Shown here: one piece after another, positions 1 to 8,392 of the stretch | Position numbering within the stretch: the first letter of the stretch is position 1 | How the letters are laid out: each line of letters starts with the position of its first letter | Assembly: GCF_014698045.1 (NCBI RefSeq) | Contig: NZ_JACJSE010000003.1 | Location: 434,001-498,000 of the forward strand | Direction of reading: 5' to 3' | Origin: Aulosira sp. FACHB-615 | GTDB taxonomy: Bacteria > Cyanobacteriota > Cyanobacteriia > Cyanobacteriales > Nostocaceae | Length of the DNA: 64,000 nt | Translations under genes and position numbers: made by a program | The notes under the pieces: model-generated | Seen by the model: only the letters and a program-made list of their open reading frames with translations | Told to the model about the DNA's origin: nothing | The model's database searches: none

Positions 1-2193
1 GCAAAGCGATTAACTACTGCTGGATTTCCAACTCAACCCCGCAAATCTAGCCAACAAGCTGCTTTAGAAGATTCTGCCAACAGACAGAACCAAGAAATGC
101 GTGCAGCCTTCCGACAATTAGCGATCGCTGCTATATTACTGGTGTTGTCGGGAATTGGGCATCTGAGCAGTTTCTTTGGCATAACTTGGCCAATATTAGA
201 CAACATCTGGTTTCATTGTGGACTCGCAACAGTAGCACTGTTATTTCCTGGCCGTCCTATTATTGTTGATGGCTGGCTGGGTTGGCGGCGCAATTCTCCC
301 AATATGAACACCTTAATCGGTTTGGGAACAATCACCGCTTACACTGCGAGTTTAGTGGCGCTGTTGTTCCCCCAAATGGGTTGGGAGTGCTTCTTTGATG
401 AACCAGTGATGATGTTAGGCTTTATCCTTTTGGGCAGAACCTTAGAAAGACAAGCCAGAGGTAGGGCGGCTAACGCCTTTCGGCAATTACTCGCACTCCA
501 ACCACAGGTAGCCAGGTTAATTCCCAACCCAGACCCAGAAAAATTGGGAATTGCGGCTAACAGTATCGAAATCCCCGCCGAACAAGTGCGGGTGGGTGAA
601 TGGTTGCAGGTATTACCTGGAGATAAAATCCCTGTAGACGGGGAAGTGCGCTTTGGGCAGACAACCATAGATGAGTCGATGTTAACGGGCGAAGCTGTAC
701 CTGTAAGTAAACAAGCAGGTGATCTAGTTACTGCTGGCACAATCAACCAATCAGGTGCGATCGCAATTCAAGCAACCCGTACAGGCAACGATACCACCTT
801 GGCGCAAATTGTCGCCCTAGTAGAAGCAGCCCAAACCCGCAAAGCACCTGTACAAAAATTAGCCGATAAAGTCGCTGGATACTTCACCTACGGCGTGTTG
901 ACCGCTTCTGTATTCACCTTTGTCTTTTGGTACTTTTTTGGCACAAACATTTGGCCTGATATCATCATCTCCAGTGGTATGGAAATGATGAGTCACACCG
1001 CCCATAGCCACAACTCCCCACTCCCCACTCCCCACTCCCCATTATTAACTAGCTTAAAACTAGCGATCGCCGTGATGGTAGTTGCTTGTCCCTGTGCTTT
1101 AGGTCTAGCCACACCCACAGCCATTCTCGTCGGCACTGGTATAGGCGCAGAACGCGGTTTATTAATCAAAGGCGGTGACGTTTTAGAAAAAGTCCACAAA
1201 CTAAATACAGTCGTTTTTGATAAAACAGGCACACTCACCACTGGTAATCCTACTGTTACTGATTGCCTAGAACTAGCCCACTCCCCACTCTCTACTCCCT
1301 ACTCCCTCATGCAACTAGCCGCAGCAGTAGAAAGTGGCACTTATCACCCCTTAGCTAAAGCCATTCAACAAGAAGTACAACACCAGCAATTAACTATTCC
1401 CAACGCCGTTGATTTCCATACCGAACCAGGGTTAGGAGTGTCTGCGGTAGTAGAAGAAACAATAGTGCTGTTAGGCAATCAAGATTGGTTAAGTTGGCAT
1501 GGAGTTGTGGTTAGTGAAATTGCCCAACAAGAAATTCAAAGACTGGCGACAGCAGGCAAAACAGTTGTATGTGTTGCTGTTGGGGGTAGTTTAGTGGGAC
1601 TCATCGCCATTCAAGATACCTTACGACCTGATGCCAAAACCACAGTACAAAAATTGCAGCATAAGGGTTTAAGGGTAATGTTACTCAGTGGCGATCGCCA
1701 AGAAGCCGCCAATGCGATCGGTAAACAACTAGGATTAGATCATGCTGATATCGTCGCCGGAGTCCCACCCAGTAAAAAAGCCGAACTAGTTAAATCTCTA
1801 CAAACCGGAACTCAGCACTCAATTGTAGCGATGGTGGGAGATGGCATTAATGATGCACCCGCTTTATCTCAAGCCGATGTCGGGATTGCCTTACACTCAG
1901 GCACAGATGTAGCAATGGAAACTGCGGAAATTATCTTGATGCGCGATCGCTTAAGTGACGTTGTAGAATCCATTAGCCTCAGTCGTGCCACATTCAACAA
2001 AATCCGCCAAAATTTATTTTGGGCTTTTGCATACAATACCTTGGGGATTCCTTTAGCGGCTGGTGTTTTATTACCTAGTATGGGTTTCGTCCTCAGTCCA
2101 TCAAACGCCGCCGCACTCATGGCCTTTAGTTCAGTCAGTGTTGTGACTAACTCCATATTCTTACGAAGACTAACTCACAGGCAATCAGCTTAG
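1..2193 (+). CDS. Copper-type P1B ATPase, 5' end cut by window
   Basis: The frame is open from base 1, so the N-terminal part, including any metal-binding HMA domain, lies upstream; the first in-frame ATG at 97 is internal. Visible P-type ATPase landmarks in order are TGEAVP (about 684-701), the CPC metal site of P1B copper pumps in a membrane segment (1087-1095), the phosphorylated Asp in DKTGT (1219), the His-Pro of the nucleotide domain (near 1345) and GDGINDAP (from 1837). The family moves Cu+ (or Ag+) across the plasma or thylakoid membrane; cyanobacteria have CtaA and PacS versions, and without the N-terminus I cannot choose. Two low-complexity inserts, about 1006-1050 (Ser/Pro/His-rich, made of ACTCCCC repeats) and 1276-1308, are in frame and sit in loops. 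A MITE-like repeat starts 3 bases after the stop codon. Confidence 0.93.
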   Translation, partial: AKRLTTAGFPTQPRKSSQQAALEDSANRQNQEMRAAFRQLAIAAILLVLSGIGHLSSFFGITWPILDNIWFHCGLATVALLFPGRPIIVDGWLGWRRNSPNMNTLIGLGTITAYTASLVALLFPQMGWECFFDEPVMMLGFILLGRTLERQARGRAANAFRQLLALQPQVARLIPNPDPEKLGIAANSIEIPAEQVRVGEWLQVLPGDKIPVDGEVRFGQTTIDESMLTGEAVPVSKQAGDLVTAGTINQSGAIAIQATRTGNDTTLAQIVALVEAAQTRKAPVQKLADKVAGYFTYGVLTASVFTFVFWYFFGTNIWPDIIISSGMEMMSHTAHSHNSPLPTPHSPLLTSLKLAIAVMVVACPCALGLATPTAILVGTGIGAERGLLIKGGDVLEKVHKLNTVVFDKTGTLTTGNPTVTDCLELAHSPLSTPYSLMQLAAAVESGTYHPLAKAIQQEVQHQQLTIPNAVDFHTEPGLGVSAVVEETIVLLGNQDWLSWHGVVVSEIAQQEIQRLATAGKTVVCVAVGGSLVGLIAIQDTLRPDAKTTVQKLQHKGLRVMLLSGDRQEAANAIGKQLGLDHADIVAGVPPSKKAELVKSLQTGTQHSIVAMVGDGINDAPALSQADVGIALHSGTDVAMETAEIILMRDRLSDVVESISLSRATFNKIRQNLFWAFAYNTLGIPLAAGVLLPSMGFVLSPSNAAALMAFSSVSVVTNSIFLRRLTHRQSA

Positions 2194-2195
2194 TT

Positions 2196-2338
2196 AGGAC
2201 TTATGCACAAAGATTGTCTGTGGAGACTGGGTGTGGGGGTGAAAGGGTTTGAGGGTGTAAGGTTTTTGGATATATATACTCATATACCTTCACACCCTTC
2301 TCTACACCTTTGATTTTTCGTTTGACTGTGTAAGTCCT
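2196..2338 (-). repeat. MITE-like element, copy 1 (AGGACTTA family)
   Basis: 143 bp. The left end AGGACTTATGCACAAAG matches the reverse complement of the right end of the copy at 55281-55467. Its right end, reversed, begins AGGACTTACACA and continues with CGAAAAATCAA as at the left end of that copy. It is therefore the same element in opposite orientation. Interior stretches rich in GGGTGT and AAGGGTTTG are also shared. No open frame of note. Flanking bases do not give a clean target duplication here. Confidence 0.75.
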
Positions 2339-2367
2339 ATTAGTATTTTTACTCAGCACTCAGCGAG

Positions 2368-2404
2368 AAGTTGCGTGCGCGGGTTCCCCGCGTTGAGCAA
2401 ACTT
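2368..2404. repeat. Palindromic repeat with GGGTTCCCC centre
   Basis: The arms AAGTT-GC and GC-AAACTT surround a GC-rich core, GCGCGGGTTCCCCGCG. Similar in design to the palindromes at 24087-24126 and 55350-55390, which have centres GGGGGTTTCCCCC and CGGGTTTCCCG. Likely a small dispersed mobile repeat. Confidence 0.55.
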
Positions 2405-2541
2405 CGGTGACTCAGTATTTTCTGAGAATGCAAACTGAATGCCAGTTTTCTCAACACAGGTTAAACTGAATTGTTAGTTAGGTGTAAAACATCTTATACC
2501 AATTCACGAAATTACTGATACAAATCACTTTATCTGCACCT

Positions 2542-2588
2542 CTCCTTCTGTTCGCCGAGCGTTCGCGCAGCGTCTCCGTCAGGAGAAG
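2542..2588. repeat. GCAGCGTCTCC hairpin repeat, copy A
   Basis: Contains GAGCGTTCGCGCAGCGTCTC followed by CGTCAGGAGAAG, the same as at 3403-3431. The ends CTTCT and AGAAG can pair. A degenerate copy (GCGTAGCGTCTCCAGCAGGA) lies near 8665. A dispersed non-coding repeat of Nostocales type. Confidence 0.6.
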
Positions 2589-2726
2589 TCGAGGCGCGGC
2601 TTTTGTATCTGTATCACTTTTTAAGTGAAATGGTTTTACAGAGTAGAACCTTAATGTTCTACTCTTCTGAGTCAGAACAGCTTTCAAGTTTGTCAGAGTT
2701 ATCACCACAGACTGTAGTAAGCAAGA

Positions 2727-3236
2727 ATGGTAGTAAATAATAATAGACCAACATTAATTAATCAAAATTCTGTTGATAGTGATCACGATATATCAATGGC
2801 ACCAGAAACTCATGAAAGCCATCTACTGATTCTTGAAGATGATCAAGGTCGTAAGGAATTTTCTCTCGAAAATCCTGTTTACTCTATTGGTCGAGACCGT
2901 GATTGCAACATCCGTTTATTCTCTCAGTTTGTCTCTCGCCATCATGCGACCTTAGTTAGATTGCCAAGAGGAAAAAACAATCAAACTGATTACTATCGAA
3001 TTGTAGATGGTGATGCCAAAGGTAGACCTAGTGCCAATGGACTGATGATTAATGGGCGCAAAATGCCAGCCCACGATTTAAAAAATGAAGATGAAATTGT
3101 TTTTGGCCCTCAAGTACGCGCCATTTATTATCTCTTGAGAAATACTCAACGTTCAGGACAAACTGATTCCAGTGAGTACGATATCACTCTAATTAACCCT
3201 GGTATGACCGACGATCCAGAAGATGTGCAAAAATAA
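2727..3236 (+). CDS. FHA domain protein
   Basis: 169 aa, soluble, one forkhead-associated domain at about residues 33-135. Diagnostic residues are GRD (55-57), SRHH (70-73) and NGLMING (104-110). FHA domains bind phosphothreonine peptides, so a role in Ser/Thr-kinase signalling is likely; the partner is unknown. The first 25 residues and the last 25 (Asp/Thr-rich) look disordered. No kinase or phosphatase gene is adjacent and the gene stands alone between repeat-rich gaps. The ATG at 2727 has no clear Shine-Dalgarno; a second ATG at 2796 would still leave the domain intact. Confidence 0.88.
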   Translation: MVVNNNRPTLINQNSVDSDHDISMAPETHESHLLILEDDQGRKEFSLENPVYSIGRDRDCNIRLFSQFVSRHHATLVRLPRGKNNQTDYYRIVDGDAKGRPSANGLMINGRKMPAHDLKNEDEIVFGPQVRAIYYLLRNTQRSGQTDSSEYDITLINPGMTDDPEDVQK

Positions 3237-3591
3237 AAATCAGCTAATTTGCGGATAGTTCGCCTGTTTTACACCAGCTCAATTTGTCGCAGTTAGCCTA
3301 GTACAATAAGGCAAAAGGAAAAAGAAATAATAACGATACCACAAGCCTTTTAGCAATTTCTTATGGTCACTGAGTGTACTTGTACTGAGCGACTTGTCTT
3401 GAGCGTTCGCGCAGCGTCTCCGTCAGGAGAAGTCGAAAGGAGCCGAAGTAGACGAAGTGTGGTCTGTTTATTTAAGCCGACCTGCTGTACTAGTAGCCTT
3501 CCACTTACAGCAGAATTCACAATGAGAATAGGCTATCTATTTAGCTTTAACAACTAAATGATGTATTTCACTCACTTGAAATCTGCTGTAA
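3237..3591. other. Gap with hairpin repeat
   Basis: 355 bases after the FHA gene. The only structure I see is the hairpin repeat at 3390-3435. The open frame at 3363-3557 crosses that repeat and is rejected. Confidence 0.6.
3390..3435. repeat. GCAGCGTCTCC hairpin repeat, copy B
   Basis: Ends CGACTT and AAGTCG are inverted; the core GAGCGTTCGCGCAGCGTCTC is the same as copy A at 2542-2588. Confidence 0.65.
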
Positions 3592-3939
3592 TTAACCAGC
3601 GAGACTTTGAATTAAATGCCAATGGCGACTTTGTTCAATTTCCTGTTTGACAAATTCAAACATTTTTTGGCAGTGATTCTCCAAGTAAATGGGCAATTCT
3701 TCATTTTTCACAATGACACTCATCCGGGATTCTGTTTCAGTGGCGCTTGATCTGTCAATGAATACTTCAACTTTGACCGATTTAGAAAAGAAAACATTAC
3801 CAGGAATTTCACGAGCCAGAATGTAATCTGACTTGTAATACTGAATTTCCAAATCGCAGCCTTGGAGAAGTTCTAACAATAATGGCTGAAGACGGTCAAT
3901 CGAAAGACCAATTGTAAATGAACAGGTATAGCGAGCCAT
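3592..3939 (-). CDS. Conserved-looking protein of unknown function
   Basis: 115 aa if translation starts at the ATG of MARYTC (complement of 3937-3939), preceded by GGGG five bases upstream; the open frame runs on to 4035, but that N-terminal extension looks less natural. No membrane segments or signal peptide. The pattern of alternating hydrophobic and charged residues (KVEVFIDRSS, MSVIVKNEELP) suggests a small alpha/beta fold. I do not recognise the family. It points away from the epimerase gene at 4221, so the two may share a promoter region (3940-4220). Confidence 0.6.
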   Translation of the reverse strand: MARYTCSFTIGLSIDRLQPLLLELLQGCDLEIQYYKSDYILAREIPGNVFFSKSVKVEVFIDRSSATETESRMSVIVKNEELPIYLENHCQKMFEFVKQEIEQSRHWHLIQSLAG

Positions 3940-4220
3940 AATAGCCCCAAGCATTGCAACACTCCGTCCATCGTATAATACCAAAGCCGCCAAACGGCAA
4001 TACATTACAGATTGATTACATAAAGGTACTGGCAAATTGGCTGAAATTCAGTGCTTTTCCCTAACTTACCAGAGAAACACATCTTGAAAATTTGATAAAA
4101 AACTTTAAAATAAGTCCAATTTTCTAGAGAATGGCGGGAAATGGATTGGCCGAACATAGATTGAGACAGCAATTTTCAATCTAAAATCCAAAATTGTATA
4201 AGGCTTTGGGGAGGTGCAGA

Positions 4221-5138
4221 ATGAAAGTAGCAATTACAGGAGCAACAGGATTAGTCGGGAGTCGTTTAGTAGAAAGACTGCAAACCGAAGGTCATCAAGT
4301 ATTGGTATTAACACGTAATGCTGGTTTTGCTCAAAAGGTGTTTCCAGCCGTCAATTTTCCTAGTGTAGAAATTATTACATACACACCAACAACATCAGGT
4401 ACTTGGCAAGATGCCGTTAGTGGTTGCGAAGCTGTCGTGAATCTGGCAGGCGAACCTATTGGTGAGGGACGCTGGACAGCAGAACGTAAGCAAGAAATCC
4501 TCAATAGTCGTCAGCTAGGTACTCAGAAAATAGTTGAAGCCATAGCTAAAGCTAACTCCAAACCCAGAGTATTAGTTAACACTTCGGCTATTGGTTTCTA
4601 CGGTACAAGTGAAACCGCTACTTTTGATGAAGCCAGTGTATCGGGTAATGATTTTTTGGCTCAAGTCTGCCAAGCCTGGGAAGCAGAAGCCACAAAGGTT
4701 AAAGATGCGGGTGTGCGACTGGTAATTCTGCGTTTTGGGATTGTTCTTGGTAAGGGTGGAGCTTTAGCCAAAATGATTCCACCTTTTCAGATGTTTGCTG
4801 GAGGGCCAATTGGTAGTGGTCGCCAATGGTTTTCGTGGATTCATATTGACGATGTAGTGAACTTAATTTTGCAAGCTTTAAGCAAGTCAGATATGGAAGG
4901 AGTATATAATGCCACTGCTCCAAATCCGGTGCGGATGAATGATCTGGCTCAAACTGTCGGAACAGTCTTAAATCGTCCTTCTTGGTTGCCTGTTCCGGCT
5001 TTTGCCATTGAAGCTTTACTGGGAGACGGCGCAATTGTCGTTTTAGAAGGTCAACAGGTTCTGCCAAAGCGCACTTTAGAATCAGGTTTCACCTATCAAT
5101 ATCCCAATTTACAACCAGCTTTGAAGCAAATTTTATAA
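4221..5138 (+). CDS. NAD(P)-dependent epimerase, TIGR01777/YfcH family
   Basis: 305 aa. An upstream TTG at 4194 keeps the frame open, but GGGGAGGTG just before the ATG at 4221 fixes the start, giving MKVAITGATG with the Rossmann Gly motif at G7-G10-G13. The extended-SDR middle region shows VNLAGEPI and STSAIGFYG-like segments, and the C-terminus has the DUF1731-type tail typical of TIGR01777 (YfcH, SulA-like, a plastid inner-membrane homologue in plants). The substrate is not known for the family. No membrane segment. A perfect 17-bp inverted repeat follows the stop codon and separates it from the convergent small membrane protein gene. Confidence 0.88.
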   Translation: MKVAITGATGLVGSRLVERLQTEGHQVLVLTRNAGFAQKVFPAVNFPSVEIITYTPTTSGTWQDAVSGCEAVVNLAGEPIGEGRWTAERKQEILNSRQLGTQKIVEAIAKANSKPRVLVNTSAIGFYGTSETATFDEASVSGNDFLAQVCQAWEAEATKVKDAGVRLVILRFGIVLGKGGALAKMIPPFQMFAGGPIGSGRQWFSWIHIDDVVNLILQALSKSDMEGVYNATAPNPVRMNDLAQTVGTVLNRPSWLPVPAFAIEALLGDGAIVVLEGQQVLPKRTLESGFTYQYPNLQPALKQIL

Positions 5139-5143
5139 TAAAA

Positions 5144-5186
5144 GTCAATAGTCAATAGTCAAAAAACTGGACTATTGACTATTGAC
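5144..5186. terminator. Perfect 17-bp inverted repeat between convergent genes
   Basis: GTCAATAGTCAATAGTC (5144-5160) and its exact reverse complement (5170-5186) flank a 9-base A-rich loop. It lies between the stop codons of two convergent genes and could act as a bidirectional terminator, although no long T-run follows. It is built from the TAGTCAA heptamer repeat common in Nostocales. Confidence 0.5.
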
Positions 5187-5192
5187 AAATAA

Positions 5193-5435
5193 CTAATCAG
5201 TGAGAAATTTCCGAGATACCCAACTGATAATTCCGCTTAAAATTGCACCCCCCATCAGGATGCCAATAGCGGGGTTAAATAATGGTTGCCAAAGCTTGTG
5301 CCATAAATCAAGACCCAAATTTATGCCCGCAGCATCACCAAAAACTGCGATCGCAAACCAACCAAAGCCAAATAACACCAAGAACACATCGGCTACCAAA
5401 ATCAAGTTCAGCCAATTTAGTAGTTTATCTTTCAT
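5193..5435 (-). CDS. Small two-helix membrane protein, unknown function
   Basis: 80 aa. Two hydrophobic helices are evident, about residues 8-32 and 54-72, joined by a loop with GINLGLDLWHK and followed by a short basic tail. No cleavable signal is obvious. It resembles small conserved cyanobacterial membrane proteins without assigned function. It is convergent with the epimerase gene. Upstream lie inverted GGGGCTAG tandem repeats (5450-5480 and 5548-5585). Confidence 0.7.
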   Translation of the reverse strand: MKDKLLNWLNLILVADVFLVLFGFGWFAIAVFGDAAGINLGLDLWHKLWQPLFNPAIGILMGGAILSGIISWVSRKFLTD

Positions 5436-5449
5436 ATCGACAATTTGAG

Positions 5450-5585
5450 ACTAGGGGCTAGGGCTAGGGGCTAGAGGTTAGGAATATAAAAATTAAGCAA
5501 TATAAATTAGCTATGACAAAGTGACGCTCACTAAGGATGTTACTTTCACCTCTAGCCCCTAGCCGCTAACCTCTATCCTCTCACC
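5450..5585. repeat. Inverted GGGGCTAG/CTAGCCCC tandem repeats
   Basis: A run of GGGGCTAGGGCTAGGGGCTAGAGG at about 5450-5480 is answered by CTCTAGCCCCTAGCCGCTAACC at about 5548-5575, able to form a long hairpin around a 65-base AT-rich loop. Short tandemly repeated repetitive DNA of the kind typical of Nostocales intergenic regions. Confidence 0.6.
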
Positions 5586-5586
5586 T

Positions 5587-6009
5587 CTACTCTTCAAATA
5601 ACCACTTCTTAACTTTTCTGAGACTTTCCCAGTCTGGTTTTCGACTCAGACCGTCTTCAATACTACTGTTAATTTCATCGCGCCATTCTGGGTTTACCAA
5701 GAATAACTGTTGTACAACATCAATGTGTTGGCGTAACCCTTTTTGACCAGTTTCTAGCATTGCTATAGCTAAATTAACTCTGGCTTGTGGGTCTTGGGGA
5801 CTTAGCTTGACAGCTTTTTGTGCAGCCTTATAAGCTAAGTTGGACTTGTTGTCTAACATATATAACCATGCTAGACAAATCCAAGCGGCGGCGGTTTTGG
5901 GAGCGCGATCGCATACCTCCTTAAACACAGGGATCAAAGCATCCACTGATTCGCCAGCTTTATAACGTTCCAAACCTTCATCAAACAAGGATTCAACGGT
6001 GTTAGTCAT
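5587..6009 (-). CDS. Tetratricopeptide repeat protein
   Basis: 140 aa, soluble and helical. Two TPR-like units are readable: about residues 7-40 (LDEGLERY-type helix) and 41-75 (AWICLAWLYMLDNKSNLAYKAA), followed by PQDPQARVNLAIAML. Such proteins are scaffolds. It is transcribed in the same direction as, and 73 bases downstream of, the IscA/HesB-type gene, with TAGTCATT heptamer repeats in between. A shared transcript and a role near Fe-S assembly are possible but not shown. Confidence 0.8.
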   Translation of the reverse strand: MTNTVESLFDEGLERYKAGESVDALIPVFKEVCDRAPKTAAAWICLAWLYMLDNKSNLAYKAAQKAVKLSPQDPQARVNLAIAMLETGQKGLRQHIDVVQQLFLVNPEWRDEINSSIEDGLSRKPDWESLRKVKKWLFEE

Positions 6010-6082
6010 TAGTCAAGAGTCAATAGTCATTGGTCAAGAGTCATTAGTCAATATAAAGAACAAATGACAAATGACAATCTTA

Positions 6083-6439
6083 CTACACACCAAATGACTT
6101 ACCACAACCACAGGTTTGACTAGCGTTAGGGTTAGTGAACTGAAAACCGCCGCCAATCATCGCATTGCTATAGTCAAGCATCAAGCCATACAAATACAAC
6201 AGGCTTTTGCGATCGCAAACAATTTGAAAGCCGTCATAGTCAAAAACGTCATCCTGGGGGGTGATCTTGCTCTTGTCTTCAAAGTCCATCATATAAGACA
6301 TCCCGGAGCATCCCCCTTGTCGCACTCCTACCCGCAGGCATAAATCTTGACCTTGTTGCGCTTGCAGGAGTTTGACTTGGCGCAAAGCTGCTTCGCTTAA
6401 TAAAATGCCACGTTGTTGAGGTTGGGTTGCTTGTGTCAT
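6083..6439 (-). CDS. A-type Fe-S cluster carrier (HesB/IscA/SufA family)
   Basis: 118 aa, the normal family length. The three conserved cysteines are Cys44 in QGGCSGMSY and Cys110/Cys112 in CGCGKSF at the C-terminus; these bind iron or a [2Fe-2S]/[4Fe-4S] cluster that is passed to target proteins. The ATG is preceded by AAGGAG, a clear ribosome binding site. In oxygenic phototrophs these carriers serve photosystem I and other Fe-S proteins. No suf or isc operon genes are nearby, so I do not assign IscA versus SufA. The TPR gene lies downstream on the same strand. Confidence 0.92.
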   Translation of the reverse strand: MTQATQPQQRGILLSEAALRQVKLLQAQQGQDLCLRVGVRQGGCSGMSYMMDFEDKSKITPQDDVFDYDGFQIVCDRKSLLYLYGLMLDYSNAMIGGGFQFTNPNASQTCGCGKSFGV

Positions 6440-6757
6440 ATTTTGTTAACTCCTTAATAACTAGTAACTTTATACAAACTTGTAATTGCTGCTGGGTTGA
6501 TGGGTAATTTGTGTATATATTCTAGCGACATTGAGGCCAGAAATTGCCAATTGTAAACACTCCGTCAAAAGCAGGCAAAGCTTTTTATTCTAGAATTGAG
6601 AGACTCGGTGTATTTAAACATTCGGTATTTTCAGAATTTCAGCCTTGTGGCAACCTGAGTCGCCATTCCTCTCCAGGTACAGCCCGGAAAATTTCTTTCC
6701 AGGTTAGCCATCCCCAACAGTTGATATACAAATTGCTTCCTTTGATGAACTGACTCT
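6440..6757. other. Divergent promoter region
   Basis: 318 bases between the divergent IscA-like gene and the 544-aa gene. I see no RNA gene or repeat. The open frame at 6544-6753 has no protein character and is rejected. Confidence 0.5.
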
Positions 6758-8392
6758 ATGACAAGTTTTAATCGCTCTACCAATCGTCGGTTGAATAAAT
6801 TACCCCAAATTCCTTCTGTATGGGAGGGCGATCGCCGTCCATTGTCATCGTCACCAATCCCGCATTCCGACTCATCGGCCAATGGTGATTGTATTCTTTG
6901 GGTTGATGGCTCACAAGGTGTTGTTCGTGGCATGGATGTAGTACCTCCCGAAACAGGCCCAGAAGCAATTGTTCGCACCCTGATGCGGGCAATGGAGCAT
7001 CCCCACAGTCCGGCTAAACCTGCCAGACCCCAAAAAATTGTAGTCAAAGACCGAGAAATTCAATTTTACCTGCGTGGCGTGCTGCAAGATTTAGATATTG
7101 TGATTGACTACGCCCCAGACTTACCCTTAATTGATGAATTATTTCGCGGCTTTGCAGAAATTGTTGATAGCCAAATTCCAGATTTACCGCCACAGTATGC
7201 CCAAGCTTTGCAAGAAAAGGCTTTTGCCCTTTGGCAAGCAGCCCCTTGGGAATTTTTGGAAGAACAGCAAATTATCTCCATCGAAATTAATAAATGGGAT
7301 GTCGGGAAACTTTATGCCTCAGTCATGGGAATGTTGGGGATGGAGTACGGCATTTTGTTTTATCGCTCGGAAGAATCCCTGCAACGTTTTCGGGCCGCAG
7401 TTTTGCAACATGAAGATTCCCAAGGACATTTAGAAGAAGCTTTTCTCAAGCAAGATTGTCTATTTCTCACTTTTGAAAGCCTCGATGCGGATGACGAGGA
7501 TGAAGATGAAACAGACGATTTAGCCGAGATGGAGTTATCAGAAATCGCCCCGACTTTTGGCAACATTCACCCCTTAGAAGGACTGCGTTCTGTTTTATAT
7601 GACGAAGAGGCGCTAGTAGTTTATGTTGCTTTAGAAAGTTTATGTCGTTTTATTCGTGACCATCGTCGTCAGTTATCTGATGACACCTTCCCGGAACTCA
7701 GCCATCGCTATCGAATTTCTCTTCCCGAAGCCGAGGGCGCAACTAAATCGGTTCCAGTGAAGGTTGCTTCGATGCCAAAATTGGCTGCTGAGTTAGAAGA
7801 AATGGCTGGCTTTGGTACAGATGAATCGGAAATAGACACATCAGATTCCCCGATTTTCCGGTCTTTACGCGATGATTTAATTCCTGAAGATTCTTTTCTC
7901 AGCTTGGGTGTGGTGTCTTGGGAAATGTTGGAATATCTCCGCAAAGGTGTAACTTATCATCCAGCCGGGGAAATTAAACAGGTAGGTGATGGATTACCTG
8001 TAATCTTGATTCAAACTTCCCGCCCCAAAGCCAAGACGGTAATTGAAAATATAGAAGCGGCTGGTGGACTCAAAGCCATCTGCTTTAATCCTGGCGCTGA
8101 TCCGTTTGATGGCGATCGCTACGACTTGGGTTTGCTGCAAACTCAAAATGGTGAATTGTTTTTATTCGGCGAATTTTTAGATGATGATCCCATCCATGTC
8201 GAAGCTCGCAAAAAATGGAATCAGAGGTGTAAGAACACCAAAGGTTACTGCGGTTTAATTATTGCCAAAGGATTAACCGGCGCAGCTCGCGGTAATCCTC
8301 AACTGCGCGATATGGTGGCTTTGTTTGAAGCGCGATCGCTTTCACCCAAAGATTTGGGTCTTGGCACTTTACAACTTATGCCACAACTGTAA
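6758..8392 (+). CDS. Conserved cyanobacterial protein, probably DUF6930 type
   Basis: 544 aa, soluble and acidic. The N-terminal 50 residues are Ser/Pro-rich. Residues about 80-230 form one domain (PQKIVVKDREIQFYLRGVL and later KWDVGKLYASVMGM). An Asp/Glu-only stretch, DADDEDEDETDDLAEME, lies near 245-262, and a C-terminal region has KAICFNPGADPFDGDRYDLG. It looks like the cyanobacterial proteins annotated DUF6930, a judgement from memory of their general layout. No catalytic motif is recognisable. It is monocistronic, followed by a truncated MITE-like repeat. Confidence 0.75.
   Translation: MTSFNRSTNRRLNKLPQIPSVWEGDRRPLSSSPIPHSDSSANGDCILWVDGSQGVVRGMDVVPPETGPEAIVRTLMRAMEHPHSPAKPARPQKIVVKDREIQFYLRGVLQDLDIVIDYAPDLPLIDELFRGFAEIVDSQIPDLPPQYAQALQEKAFALWQAAPWEFLEEQQIISIEINKWDVGKLYASVMGMLGMEYGILFYRSEESLQRFRAAVLQHEDSQGHLEEAFLKQDCLFLTFESLDADDEDEDETDDLAEMELSEIAPTFGNIHPLEGLRSVLYDEEALVVYVALESLCRFIRDHRRQLSDDTFPELSHRYRISLPEAEGATKSVPVKVASMPKLAAELEEMAGFGTDESEIDTSDSPIFRSLRDDLIPEDSFLSLGVVSWEMLEYLRKGVTYHPAGEIKQVGDGLPVILIQTSRPKAKTVIENIEAAGGLKAICFNPGADPFDGDRYDLGLLQTQNGELFLFGEFLDDDPIHVEARKKWNQRCKNTKGYCGLIIAKGLTGAARGNPQLRDMVALFEARSLSPKDLGLGTLQLMPQL

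Larger units (their letters stand above)
2194..2726. other. Gene-free gap packed with repeats
   Basis: This 533-base gap holds three repeats and no convincing gene: a MITE-like element with inverted ends (2196-2338), a palindrome of about 37 bases (2368-2404) and a GCAGCGTCTCC-type hairpin repeat (2542-2588). The remainder is AT-rich and must contain the promoter of the FHA gene, which I cannot place. Confidence 0.7.

Noticed and set aside
2478..2708. 76-codon open frame on the minus strand
   Set aside because: It is built across the GCAGCGTCTCC repeat and intergenic AT-rich DNA; no protein-like composition or ribosome site.
3363..3557. 64-codon open frame on the plus strand
   Set aside because: Crosses the hairpin repeat at 3390-3435; Arg/Ser-rich translation with no domain character.
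5200..5448. 82-codon forward open frame opposite the small membrane protein
   Set aside because: Shadow of the 80-aa leftward gene; Lys/Pro-rich translation without a start site.
6544..6753. 69-codon open frame just before the 544-aa gene
   Set aside because: No ribosome site, unlikely composition, and it lies in the expected promoter region.
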